From positions 1-51,356 of the forward strand of contig NZ_JASISO010000054.1 in assembly GCF_030063135.1 (NCBI RefSeq): a stretch of DNA of 51,356 nucleotides, written 5' to 3'. Below the pieces are notes generated by a model, which worked only from the letters and a program-made list of their open reading frames with translations, was not told the origin of the DNA and made no database searches. The stretch's first letter is position 1. Every line of letters starts with the position of its first letter. A program made the translations under genes and the position numbers. Positions 34,419 to 43,300 of this stretch are shown here, in pieces. The stretch comes from Streptomyces sp. G-G2 (lineage in GTDB: Bacteria; Actinomycetota; Actinomycetes; Streptomycetales; Streptomycetaceae).

Positions 34419-35321
34419 GTGCACAATCGGGTGCGCACCGCGGACGGACGGCAGCTCATGGTGGAGCGTTTCGGCGACCCGCGCGGCAGGCCGGTCTTCC
34501 TGCTCCACGGCACCCCGGGCAGCAGGCTGGGCCCGGCCCCCCGGGGCATGGTCCTCTACCAGCGCCGGATGCAGATCATCGCCTACGACCGTCCCGGCTA
34601 CGGGGACTCCGACCGGCTGCGCGGCCGCTCGGTCGCCGACGCCGTCCAGGACGTGGCCGCCATAGCCGACGCCCTCGGCCTGGAGAAGTTCGCCGTGGCC
34701 GGGCGCTCCGGGGGCGCCCCGCACGCCCTGGCCTGCGCGGCCCTGCTGCCCGACCGGGTCACCCGGACGGCGGCCCTGGTCGGCCTCGCGCCCTGGGACG
34801 CGGACGGCCTCGACTGGTTCGACGGGATGACCGCCTCGAACGTGCGCGAGTACACCACCGCCTCCGTGGACCCCGAGGAACTGGCCGCCCGGCTGACCCC
34901 GCGGGCCGCCGCCATCGGCAAGGACCCGGGACGGCTGCTGGACGAGCTGCGCATCGAACTCACCGACAACGACCGGATGATCGTCGCGGACGCGGGCCTG
35001 CGCTCCATGCTGCTGCGCAACTTCCGCGAGGGGCTGCGCAATTCGGCGGACGGCTGGATCGACGACGCCCTCGCGCTGTGCAGCCCCTGGGGGTTCGAGC
35101 CCGCCGACATCCGCTGCCCGGTGATGATCTGGCACGGGGAGCAGGACGTGTTCTCCCCCGTCGGGCACTCCCGCTGGCTGGCCGAGCGGATCCCGGGCGC
35201 CACCGCCACCATCGACCCCGGGGCGGCCCACTTCGCGGCCCTGCGCGCCCTGCCGGGGATCCTCACCTGGCTGCTGCGGGACCTGCCCCGGACACCGGAG
35301 CAGCACCAGCGCCCGGCCTGA
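34419..35321 (+). CDS. Alpha/beta-fold hydrolase
   Basis: 300 residues, GTG start with GAAGGAGG upstream. Alpha/beta hydrolase blocks: LLHGTPGSR (oxyanion hole), YDRPGYGDSDR, nucleophile elbow AGRSGGAP with Ser, CPVMIWHGEQDVFSP (acid), and DPGAAHFAAL with the catalytic His. No signal peptide, so it is cytoplasmic. The substrate is unknown; esterase, lactonase or epoxide-hydrolase-like roles are all possible. Divergent from adhE across a 291-bp region containing the Rex operator. Confidence 0.88.
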   Translation: MHNRVRTADGRQLMVERFGDPRGRPVFLLHGTPGSRLGPAPRGMVLYQRRMQIIAYDRPGYGDSDRLRGRSVADAVQDVAAIADALGLEKFAVAGRSGGAPHALACAALLPDRVTRTAALVGLAPWDADGLDWFDGMTASNVREYTTASVDPEELAARLTPRAAAIGKDPGRLLDELRIELTDNDRMIVADAGLRSMLLRNFREGLRNSADGWIDDALALCSPWGFEPADIRCPVMIWHGEQDVFSPVGHSRWLAERIPGATATIDPGAAHFAALRALPGILTWLLRDLPRTPEQHQRPA

Positions 35322-35368
35322 CGGCGAACGGTAGGGGGCGCGTGGAGGGCCGGAAAGGGAAATGCGTC

Positions 35369-35431
35369 ACTCTTTCTATAGAACGCCTGACCTGGCGTCA
35401 TGTCCCGGTTGCCAAGAGGGCGTGAAAGAGT
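35369..35431 (+). other. Nested inverted repeats in the fxsA upstream region
   Basis: ACTCTTTC (35369-35376) pairs with GAAAGAGT (35424-35431). Inside lies a second hairpin ACGCC/GGCGT (35383-35387 and 35394-35398). It could be the terminator of the hydrolase gene or a structured leader; its role is not clear. Confidence 0.35.
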
Positions 35432-35441
35432 AAAGTCCCGC

Positions 35442-35468
35442 TTGACACGAGCAAGACGCTCTTGTCAA
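35442..35468. promoter_or_regulatory. Imperfect inverted repeat at the fxs promoter
   Basis: TTGACACGAGC, five bases, GCTCTTGTCAA: 11-bp arms with one mismatch, 40 bp before fxsA. The left arm starts with a consensus -35 (TTGACA), so a bound regulator would block the promoter. A clear -10 is not seen at the expected distance. Confidence 0.5.
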
Positions 35469-35508
35469 TCCCCCGCCCATTTCACATGGCCCCCTCAAGG
35501 ACGGTGTC

Positions 35509-35673
35509 GTGAACACTTCCGCAACCCCCCCGACCAGCACGGTCAAGGCCCGCCGGGTCCCGCTCGCCCAGATCGACGTTCGCAGCGCTTCTTCCGCCGT
35601 CGCGCTCGGGCGAGTGCTGCGAGAGGAATCCGGTCGCATGGTTCAGGCACCGATCTTCAACTCTGCGCTCTGA
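35509..35673 (+). CDS. fxsA: FxSxx-COOH precursor peptide FxsA
   Basis: 54 residues from GTG 35509: MNTSATPPTSTVKARRVPLA... and the C-terminus PIFNSAL. The last five residues FNSAL fit the F-x-S-x-x-COOH signature that names the family, and the middle (VPLAQIDVRSASSAVALGRVLRE) is the usual leader-like region. The gene lies 29 bp before an FxsB maturase, as expected. In characterised relatives the FxsB enzyme joins the Phe ring to a residue two positions away, making a strained three-residue cyclophane; FNS would be the ring. AAGGACGG precedes the start. The product is very small and easy to miss in automatic annotation. Confidence 0.9.
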   Translation: MNTSATPPTSTVKARRVPLAQIDVRSASSAVALGRVLREESGRMVQAPIFNSAL

Positions 35674-35702
35674 CCGCGAAGTAGGCGCTCTAGACTGGTG
35701 GA

Positions 35703-37976
35703 ATGACCGGCCTGATCGCTTTTCGCGAGATCGTCCTCAAGGTTCACAGCAGATGCGATCTTGCTTGTGATCATTGCTATGTCTATGAACACGCAGATCA
35801 GAGCTGGCGAGCCCGGCCGAAAGTGATCTCCCCCGAGGTCATTGCACTTACCGCGTCGCGGCTCGCCGAACATGCCCGTGATCATGCAATCCCCTCCGTC
35901 ACGGTGATTCTCCACGGAGGGGAACCCCTGCTGGCCGGCCCCGACCGGCTGCGGCTGGTGTGCGAGGAGTTCACCCGGGCCCTCGCCGGAACCGCCGCGC
36001 TGGACCTGCGGATCCACACGAACGGCCTCCAGCTCAGCCCCCGTTACCTCGACCTCTTCGCCGAGTTCGGCGTCCGGGTCGGCATCTCCCTCGACGGCGA
36101 CCGCGCCGCCAACGACCGCCATCGCCGGTTCGCGGACGGCCGCACCAGCCACCCCCTGGTCCTCGCCGCCGTGGCCCTGCTGCGTTCGGCCCCCTACCGC
36201 CACCTCTACCAGGGCCTGCTCTGCACCGTGGACGTGGCCAACGACCCGGTCTCCGTGCTCGACGCCCTCGTCGAACTGGCGCCCCCGCGAGTGGACTTCC
36301 TGCTCCCCCACGCCACCTGGGAGACTCCCCCGGCCCGGCCCGACGGCGCGCCCGACGCCTATGCCCGCTGGCTGCTGCGGGTCTTCGACCACTGGGACCG
36401 GCTCGGCCGTCCGGTGCCGGTACGCATCTTCGACTCGCTCGCCTCCACCCTGCGCGGCGGACCCAGCCTGACCGAGTCCCTGGGCCTGGCGCCCACCGAC
36501 CTCGTCGTCGTGGAGACCGACGGGAGCCTGGAGCAGGTGGACTCCCTCAAGAGCGCCTTCGAGGGCGCCGCCGCCACCGGTTTCGACGTCTTCTCCCATA
36601 CGTTCGACCAGGTCGCGGCCCACCCCGGGGTGCGCGCCCGGCAGCTCGGCCTGGCGGGCGTCAGCGAGGAATGCCGCCGGTGCCCCGTCGTACGTTCGTG
36701 CGGGGGCGGGCTCTACACCCACCGCTACCGCGCGGACAACGGCTTCGACAACCCCTCGGTCTACTGCGCCGACCTGCGGGAACTGGTCGACGGGGTCGAG
36801 GGCCGGACCGGCGCCGAAGCCACCGCCGTCGAGCTCGTGGACCCCGCCGAACTGGCCGCTTCCCAGCACCAGTTGACCCGGGTGCTGCTGGCCCGGCTGC
36901 ACGCGGAGCTGACCGAGTTCGCCCCCCGCGCGGGCGGCGGGGCCGCCTGGGCGCGGGCCTGGGAGCTGCTGGGCGCGGTGGAGGGCGCGGGCGGGGCGGG
37001 CTCCGACGCGCTGGACGCCGTACTGGCCCACCCCTACACCCGTACCTGGGTGCTGGCGGCCCTGGAAGGGGCCCAGGAGGGGCGCCCCGACGGGCCGGAA
37101 GCGGCGCTGCGGCTGGGCGCGCTGGCCGCCGCCGCCGTACTGCGGGGCGGGCTGGAGCTGTCCGCCGAGGTGGCCTACCGGGACGGCGAGGTGTACCTGC
37201 CGACGCTGGGGCTGCTGCGCCTCGGGGAGCCCGGGACGGACGGCCGGGCCACGCTGCGGGCGGCCGAGGACGGCTGCACGGCCCACGACGGCCGTTCCGC
37301 GCACCGGTTCGGCCGGGCCGCCGGGGACGCGCGCTGGCAGCCGCTGCGGTCCTGGTCCCCGGGACCGGAGGGTCCGGCGCTGGCCCTGGACGACCTCGAC
37401 CCGTACCGCACCTGCTTCACCCGCCCGCCCCGGCTGCGGCTGGGCTCCGGGGAGGCCGAGGAGTGGCGGGAGCGGCTGGGGGCTGCCTGGGCGCTGCTGC
37501 ACCGGGCCGTGCCGGATTTCGCCCGGGCGGCGGCCATCGGGCTGACCACCCTGACCCCGCTGGCGGGCGGCCCGAGGGCCGTCGACCGGGGCGAGGCGGG
37601 CCGCCACGGCCCCGGCGCGCTGGGCGTGCCGTACGCGGCGGGGGTCGGGGAGACCGCCCTGGCGCTGCTGACCGGGCAGCGGCGGGCCCGGCTGCGGGCG
37701 CTGACCGAGGTGGCCGACCTGTACGCGCTGGACGGGGAGTGGGAGCACCCCTCGCCGTGGCGGGAGCGGCCGGTTCCGGTGTCCCGGCTGCTGGCCGACG
37801 TACACGAGCGGGTCGCGGTGGAGGCGTACCGGCGGGCCACCGAGCCGCGCTACCCGGCGGGCACGGACCGGATCCACCGCGCGCTGGACCGGCTGGCCGG
37901 GGCGGCCGAGCTGACCAGCACCGGCAAGCGGCTCGTCGAGGAGCTGCGGTGGGAAGTCAAGGCGGTCGACGCGTGA
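35703..37976 (+). CDS. fxsB: FxsB-family radical SAM/SPASM cyclophane-forming peptide maturase
   Basis: 757 residues. Radical SAM motif C18-x3-C22-x2-C25 (SRCDLACDHCYVYEH), GGEP-like HGGEPLLAG, and a SPASM region with CRRCPVVRSCGGG (from about 322) and a last Cys in VYCADLRE. This is the FxsB pattern. After about residue 390 comes a long C-terminal domain that aligns by pattern with the HExxH putative peptide-modification domain often paired with FxsB, but the HExxH itself is absent (ETALALLTGQRR stands near 650). It should modify the FxsA C-terminus. The first 60 codons are AT-richer than the surroundings. It overlaps the next gene by 4 bp (GTGA). Confidence 0.92.
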   Translation: MTGLIAFREIVLKVHSRCDLACDHCYVYEHADQSWRARPKVISPEVIALTASRLAEHARDHAIPSVTVILHGGEPLLAGPDRLRLVCEEFTRALAGTAALDLRIHTNGLQLSPRYLDLFAEFGVRVGISLDGDRAANDRHRRFADGRTSHPLVLAAVALLRSAPYRHLYQGLLCTVDVANDPVSVLDALVELAPPRVDFLLPHATWETPPARPDGAPDAYARWLLRVFDHWDRLGRPVPVRIFDSLASTLRGGPSLTESLGLAPTDLVVVETDGSLEQVDSLKSAFEGAAATGFDVFSHTFDQVAAHPGVRARQLGLAGVSEECRRCPVVRSCGGGLYTHRYRADNGFDNPSVYCADLRELVDGVEGRTGAEATAVELVDPAELAASQHQLTRVLLARLHAELTEFAPRAGGGAAWARAWELLGAVEGAGGAGSDALDAVLAHPYTRTWVLAALEGAQEGRPDGPEAALRLGALAAAAVLRGGLELSAEVAYRDGEVYLPTLGLLRLGEPGTDGRATLRAAEDGCTAHDGRSAHRFGRAAGDARWQPLRSWSPGPEGPALALDDLDPYRTCFTRPPRLRLGSGEAEEWRERLGAAWALLHRAVPDFARAAAIGLTTLTPLAGGPRAVDRGEAGRHGPGALGVPYAAGVGETALALLTGQRRARLRALTEVADLYALDGEWEHPSPWRERPVPVSRLLADVHERVAVEAYRRATEPRYPAGTDRIHRALDRLAGAAELTSTGKRLVEELRWEVKAVDA

Positions 37977-38857
37977 GCGGCGGCGGCGCCCAGGACCCGC
38001 CCGCACCGCACCGCACCGCGCCGCACCCGTCCCCTCCTCCGGCCCCGGTCCCGCGCGCCCCGGCCCCGGCCGCCCCCCTCAGTACGCTCGCGCTCGCCGT
38101 GCGGCTGCGGCTGCTCGGGGTCCGGCCGGGGGCCCGGCTGCTGGTGCACGCCTCCCTCGGCGGCACCGGGCTGCGCGCCGAGCGGCTGCTGGCCGCCCTG
38201 ACGGGGGTGCTCGGCCCGCGGGGCACCCTGGTGGTGCCCGCCTTCACCGCGTCCAACTCCCGTACCTCCAGCGCCCACCTGGCCCGGATCGAGGGCCTGG
38301 GCGAGCCCGCGGTGCGGGCCTTCCGGGACCGGATGCCCGCCTTCGATCCGGCGGGCACCCCGAGCGAGGGGATGGGCGTCTTCGCGGAGGCGGTGCGCAC
38401 CGCGCCGGGGGCCGTGCGCAGTGCCCATCCGCAGACCTCTTTCGCGGCGCTGGGCCGGGACGCGGAGCGTTTGTCGGCGGGACACCGGCTGAGCTGCCAT
38501 TTAGGCGAGGAGTCGCCGCTGGGAATGCTGTGCTGGGAGGGGGGCCAGGTACTGATGATCAATGTGGGATTTTCCGTCTGCACCGCTTTCCATCTCGCGG
38601 AGTACCGAATTCCGAAGCCCCTCTTGCGCATGTACGAGTGTGTGGTGAAGGTGAACCATCCGGGGCGGCGGCAGGGGGAGGAGTGGACGGCATACGAGGA
38701 CGTCGCGCTCGACGACAGTGATTTCGCGGAGATCGGCCGCGCATTTCCCCCGTCCCGGGTAAAGAAGGGGCAGCTGGGAGGGGGTACGGCCATGCTCTTC
38801 GGGGTTCCGGACGCCGTCGATCACGCCGTTACCTGGATGACCGAAAACCGACGCTGA
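37973..38857 (+). CDS. AAC(3)-family N-acetyltransferase of the FXS locus, with a TTA codon
   Basis: 294 residues from GTG 37973, overlapping the fxsB stop. A Pro/Ala-rich N-terminal 40 residues precede the AAC(3) fold: LLVHASLGGTGLRAERLLAAL, GPRGTLVVPAFT, FDPAGTPSEGMGVFAEAVR, AHPQTSFAALG, EESPLGMLC, and CTAFHLAEYR with the conserved His. Known AAC(3) enzymes acetylate aminoglycosides with acetyl-CoA, but relatives in biosynthetic loci act on other amines; here the modified FxsA peptide is a plausible substrate. Codon 177 (38501-38503) is TTA, the rare leucine codon read by the bldA tRNA, so production may depend on development. The last third is AT-richer than the neighbours. Confidence 0.85.
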   Translation: MSGGGAQDPPAPHRTAPHPSPPPAPVPRAPAPAAPLSTLALAVRLRLLGVRPGARLLVHASLGGTGLRAERLLAALTGVLGPRGTLVVPAFTASNSRTSSAHLARIEGLGEPAVRAFRDRMPAFDPAGTPSEGMGVFAEAVRTAPGAVRSAHPQTSFAALGRDAERLSAGHRLSCHLGEESPLGMLCWEGGQVLMINVGFSVCTAFHLAEYRIPKPLLRMYECVVKVNHPGRRQGEEWTAYEDVALDDSDFAEIGRAFPPSRVKKGQLGGGTAMLFGVPDAVDHAVTWMTENRR

Positions 38858-38937
38858 TTGACTGAACCATGAGGCGATGTGGCGGAGCAGCTCCGGAATG
38901 ATGTTTCTTCGCTCCACATCTTCGGGACGGGGGTCGT

Positions 38938-40386
38938 GTGCCCGCATCAGTGCAGCCGTACTTTTTTCTCAGTTATGCGCATACGCCGAGGTTCGGGGCC
39001 GGGGGGCCCGACCCGGACATGTGGGTCGAGCGGCTCTTCCGTGACCTCTCCAGCCACGTCATGGCGCTCACGGACCTGCCCGCGGGTTCCGACGCCGGAT
39101 TCATGGACCGCGAGATACGCAGCGGCGAGGGCTGGTCCGAACGGCTCGGCGCGGCACTGGCCACCTGCCGGGTCTTCGTCCCGCTCTTCTCGCCGCGGTA
39201 CTTCGCCAGCGAGATGTGCGGAAAGGAATGGTTCGCCTTCGCGCACCGCACCATCCAGCGGACCGCCGTCAGCGGGCAGCCGGCCGAGGCCATCGTGCCC
39301 GCCCTCTGGGTCCCCGTACCGCCCGCCCAGTTGCCCGGTCCCGCCGAACGGCTCCAGTTCAACCACAACACGTTCGGCGAGCGCTACGTCACCGACGGGC
39401 TCTACGGACTGATCAAACTGCGGGGGTACGCCGAGCAGTACGAGCGGGCGGTCTACGAACTGGCCAAACGGATCGTGCTCGTCGCCGAGACCGTGCGGCT
39501 CGACATCAGCCGCCCCATGGACTACCGGGTGGTGCCCAGCGCGTTCGGCAGTCCCGGGGGCGCGGGCGGCCCCGGCAACTCCGCCCGCAGCCTCCATGTC
39601 ACCGTGGCCGCCGCCACCCGCCACGACCTGCCGGAGGGCCGCAGCCCCGAGTACTACGGGGACACCGCGCTGGACTGGAACCCGTACCACCCGGTCGCGC
39701 AGCGGCCCGTGGCCTACGTCGCCGAGGACCTGGTGCGCTCCCTCAACTACCACACCACGCTCGCCTCCTTCGACGACGAGGCGGGGCACTTCGACACCAA
39801 GCAGCCGCCGACCCGCCCCGAGATCCTGATCGTCGACCGCTGGGCCGTCGCGGACGACCTGCGCCGCCAGCGGCTGGCCGCCTTCGACCAGGACCCGCGG
39901 CCCTGGGTGAGCGTGGTCGTCCCGTGGAACCGCTACGACCACCAGAGCCGCGCCCAGGAAAGCGAGCTGACGGACCGGCTGGAAGAGACCATGCCGGTGA
40001 AGATGAACCAGGGGCGGATCGCCTGCCGGGCCGCGGCCAACGGGGTGGCCAACATGGACACCCTCGGCCAGATCCTTCCGCAGGTGGTCGAGGCGGCCGC
40101 CCAGCAGTTCCTGAGACACGCCCAGGTCTATCCCCCGGCGGGCGGCGCGCACACCGAACGGCCGCGGCTGCTCGGCCCGATGGGGATGGGCGCGCCACCG
40201 GCGCCGCCGCCCGCGCCGTTCCCGCCCGACACCGAAGAGCACCGCGCCGAAGAGCGCCGCGCCGAACAGCACGGCACCGAACAGCACACAGCCGCAGAGC
40301 GCCACGCCCGCACCACCGGGCCGCAGCAGCCGGACGCCGACGAACCGACCAACCAAGCGGGGGACGCGGATGACAGCCAGTCGTGA
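38938..40386 (+). CDS. fxsC: TIR-like protein FxsC
   Basis: 482 residues, GTG start preceded by a GGGACGGGGG stretch. The N-terminal TIR-like domain (about 7-135) has YFFLSYAH, GFMDREI and LFSPRYFASEMCGKEW; Glu97 in CGKEW sits where NAD-cleaving TIR domains keep their catalytic Glu. The middle to C-terminal part (about 215-385: SLHVTVAAAT, YYGDTALDWNPYHPV, ILIVDRWAV, WVSVVVPWNRYDHQS) is the FxsC C-terminal domain. The tail after 400 is Pro-rich, then Glu/His/Arg-rich with AEQH/TEQH repeats, likely disordered. It overlaps fxsT by 17 bp. A signalling or NADase role is inference from the fold. Confidence 0.9.
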   Translation: MPASVQPYFFLSYAHTPRFGAGGPDPDMWVERLFRDLSSHVMALTDLPAGSDAGFMDREIRSGEGWSERLGAALATCRVFVPLFSPRYFASEMCGKEWFAFAHRTIQRTAVSGQPAEAIVPALWVPVPPAQLPGPAERLQFNHNTFGERYVTDGLYGLIKLRGYAEQYERAVYELAKRIVLVAETVRLDISRPMDYRVVPSAFGSPGGAGGPGNSARSLHVTVAAATRHDLPEGRSPEYYGDTALDWNPYHPVAQRPVAYVAEDLVRSLNYHTTLASFDDEAGHFDTKQPPTRPEILIVDRWAVADDLRRQRLAAFDQDPRPWVSVVVPWNRYDHQSRAQESELTDRLEETMPVKMNQGRIACRAAANGVANMDTLGQILPQVVEAAAQQFLRHAQVYPPAGGAHTERPRLLGPMGMGAPPAPPPAPFPPDTEEHRAEERRAEQHGTEQHTAAERHARTTGPQQPDADEPTNQAGDADDSQS

Positions 40387-43300
40387 CGGACGGATCGTCA
40401 CCTTCTATTCGTACAAGGGCGGTACCGGCCGCACCATGGCGCTGGCCAACACCGCCTGGATCCTCGCCGCCAACGGCAAGCGGGTCCTCGCCGTGGACTG
40501 GGACCTGGAGGCCCCGGGCCTGCACCGGTTCTTCCACCCGTTCCTGGACCCCTCCACGCTCGGGGCCACCACCGGGATCATCGACCTGATCAGCGAGTAC
40601 GCGTGGGCCGCGACCAGCCCGGCGCAGCGCGCCGACGACTGGCACAAGGACTACGCGCGGATCCAGCCGCACGCCGTCTCGCTGACCCCGGAGACCCTCG
40701 GCTGGGAGTTCCCGGACGGCGGCACCCTCGACTTCGTCTCGGCGGGCCGGCAGAACCGCGAGTACTCCGCGACCGTCTCCACCTTCGACTGGGACAACTT
40801 CTACGACCGCCTGGGCGGCGGCCACTTCTTCGACGCGCTGCGCGACGACATGAAGCGGAACTACGACTACGTGCTGATCGACAGCCGGACCGGGCTGAGC
40901 GACATCGCCGACATCTGCACGGTCCACCTGCCCGACGTGCTGGTCGACTGCTTCACCCTCTCCGACCAGTCCATCGACGGCGCCGCCTCCGTCGCCCGGC
41001 AGATCGACGAGCGGTTCAACGACCGGGGCATCAAGATCTACCCCGTCCCGATGCGCATCGACGAGGGCGAGAAGGAGAAGGCCGACGCGGGCCGGGCGCT
41101 GGCCCGGATCAAGTTCGACCGTTTCCCCAGCGGGCTGGGCGGGGACGAACTCACCGCCTACTGGGGCGCGGTGGAGATCCCGTACCGCCCCTACTACGCC
41201 TACGAGGAGACGCTGGCCACCTTCGGGGACGAGGCCGGGCTCACCAACTCCCTGCTCTCCGCCTTCGAACGGCTCACCGCCGTGGTCACCGAGGGCGAGA
41301 TCACCTCCATGCCGCCCATCGGCGAGGAGGTCCGGCTGCGGATCCGCGACGCGTTCACCCGGCGCCGGCCCACCCTGCCCGCCGACCTGTTCCTGTCCTA
41401 CGTCGCCGAGAACCGGATGTGGGCCGACTGGATCGAGTCGGTGCTGACCCGCGCCGGATTCCGGGTCGTGCCCAAGGACGTGTCCGCCGAACGGCCGCCC
41501 GCCCCCGCCCCCGCGACCGCCCCCGGGGACACCCTCGGCGGCGCCGGGATCAGCGTCGACACCGCCGCCCGGACCGTGGTGCTCCTCTCCAACGCCTACC
41601 TCAAGTCCGCCCGGGCGGTGGACGTGTGGGCGCGGGCCGCGGCCGAGGACCCGACCGGCGGGCGGCGTCAGCTGGTGCCGCTGCGCGTGGGCGACGTACG
41701 CCTGAGCACCCCCTACATCGACCGCAATCCGGTGGACCTCTTCCGCCTCGACGAGGTGCACGCCACCACCGCCCTGCTGCGCGCGGTGGAGCGGCCGATG
41801 GCCCTCAACGACGGGATCAGCAGCGCCACGGCGCCCGGCCCTCGCTTCCCCGGGACCGTGCCGAAGATCTGGAACGCGCCGCCCCGCAACCCCGGCTTCA
41901 CCGGGCGCTCCATCGTGCTGGAGCGGATGCGCGACCAGCTCGGCGGTGGCATGGCCGTGGTGCTGCCGCAGCCGCAGACCCTGTACGGGCTCGGCGGGGT
42001 CGGCAAGACCCAGGTGGCGCTGGAGTACGTGCACCGGTTCATGGCGGACTACGACCTGGTGTGGTGGATCTCCTCCGAGCAGACCGACGACGTGGTCGCG
42101 GCCCTCGCGGAGCTTGCCGTCCGGCTCGGCGCGCAGACCGGGGAGGACATGGCGGCCGCCTCGCAGGAGGCGATCGACCTGCTCCGGCGCGGGGTCCCCT
42201 CCTCGCGGTGGCTGCTCGTCTTCGACAACGCGGACGACCCCGAGGCCCTCAAGCGGTTCTTCCCGCCGGGCGGCCCCGGGCACGTGCTGGTGACCTCCCG
42301 CAACCAGAGCTGGTCGCAGTACGGTGACGCGCTGCCGGTGGACGTCTTCCTGCGCGAGGAATCCATCGAGCACCTCCAGCGGCGGGCCCCCGGGCTCACC
42401 ACGGAGGACGCCGAGCAGGTCGCGATCGCGGTCGGCGACCTGCCGCTCGCCGTCGAGCAGGCCGGTGCGTGGATCGCGGAGACCGCGACGCCCGTGTCGG
42501 CGTACCTGGAACAGCTCGCCCAGCAGGCGGCCCGGGTACTGGCCCTCAACCAGCCCCCCGGCTACCCGGAGCCGGTGGCGGCGACCTGGAACGTGTCCAT
42601 AGAACGGCTGCAGAGCCGCTCCCCCGCCGCCGTGCGGCTGCTCCAGCTCTGCGCGTTCTTCGCACCCGAGCCGATCTCGGCGAACCTCCTCTACAGCAAG
42701 GAGATGATCGACGCCCTCAAGCCGTACGACTCCTCGCTCCAGGAGAAGCTGGTCCTGGGCCGGGTGATCCGGGAGATCGGCCGGTTCGCGATGGCCAAGG
42801 TCGACCAGGTCAGCAACAGCATCCAGGTGCACCGGCTGGTGCAGGCCGTGATCCGGGCCCAGCTGACCGAGGAGGAGCAGCGCGAGGCGCGGCACGCGGT
42901 GCACCGGATCCTCGCGGGCGCCCGGCCGGACGACGACGAGCCGATAGACAACCCGGAGACCTGGCCCCGGTTCAACACCATCTGGCCGCACCTGACCCCG
43001 TCCGAGGCCCGCTTCTGCAAGGAGCCGGAGACCCGGCGGCTGCTCATCGACCGGGTCCGGTACCTGTGGAAGCGCGGTGACTTCAAGGCCGCCTTCCAGC
43101 TGGGCGAGGAGCTGCGCGAAACCTGGAAGGACACCCTCGGCAACGACGACCTGCAGTACCTCTACCTGCGCTTCCACCTCTCCAACATCCTGCGCTCACA
43201 GGGGCGGTTCGTGGAGGCGAAGGAACTGGACGAGGTCACCCTGGAGCGCCAGCGCACCGCGCTCGGCCCCTCCCACCCGCACACCTACATGACCACCAGC

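Noticed and set aside
35643..38006. A 787-codon minus-strand frame opposite fxsA and fxsB
   Set aside because: It would need fxsA and fxsB to be false, but both match their families and order exactly.
35960..38857. Apparent 965-residue extension of the AAC(3)-like protein
   Set aside because: The first two thirds are fxsB in a wrong frame. GTG 37973, overlapping the fxsB stop, is the sensible start.
39743..43177. A 1144-codon open frame on the minus strand opposite fxsC and fxsT
   Set aside because: Same effect of base composition; repetitive Val/Gly/Arg product and no family signature.
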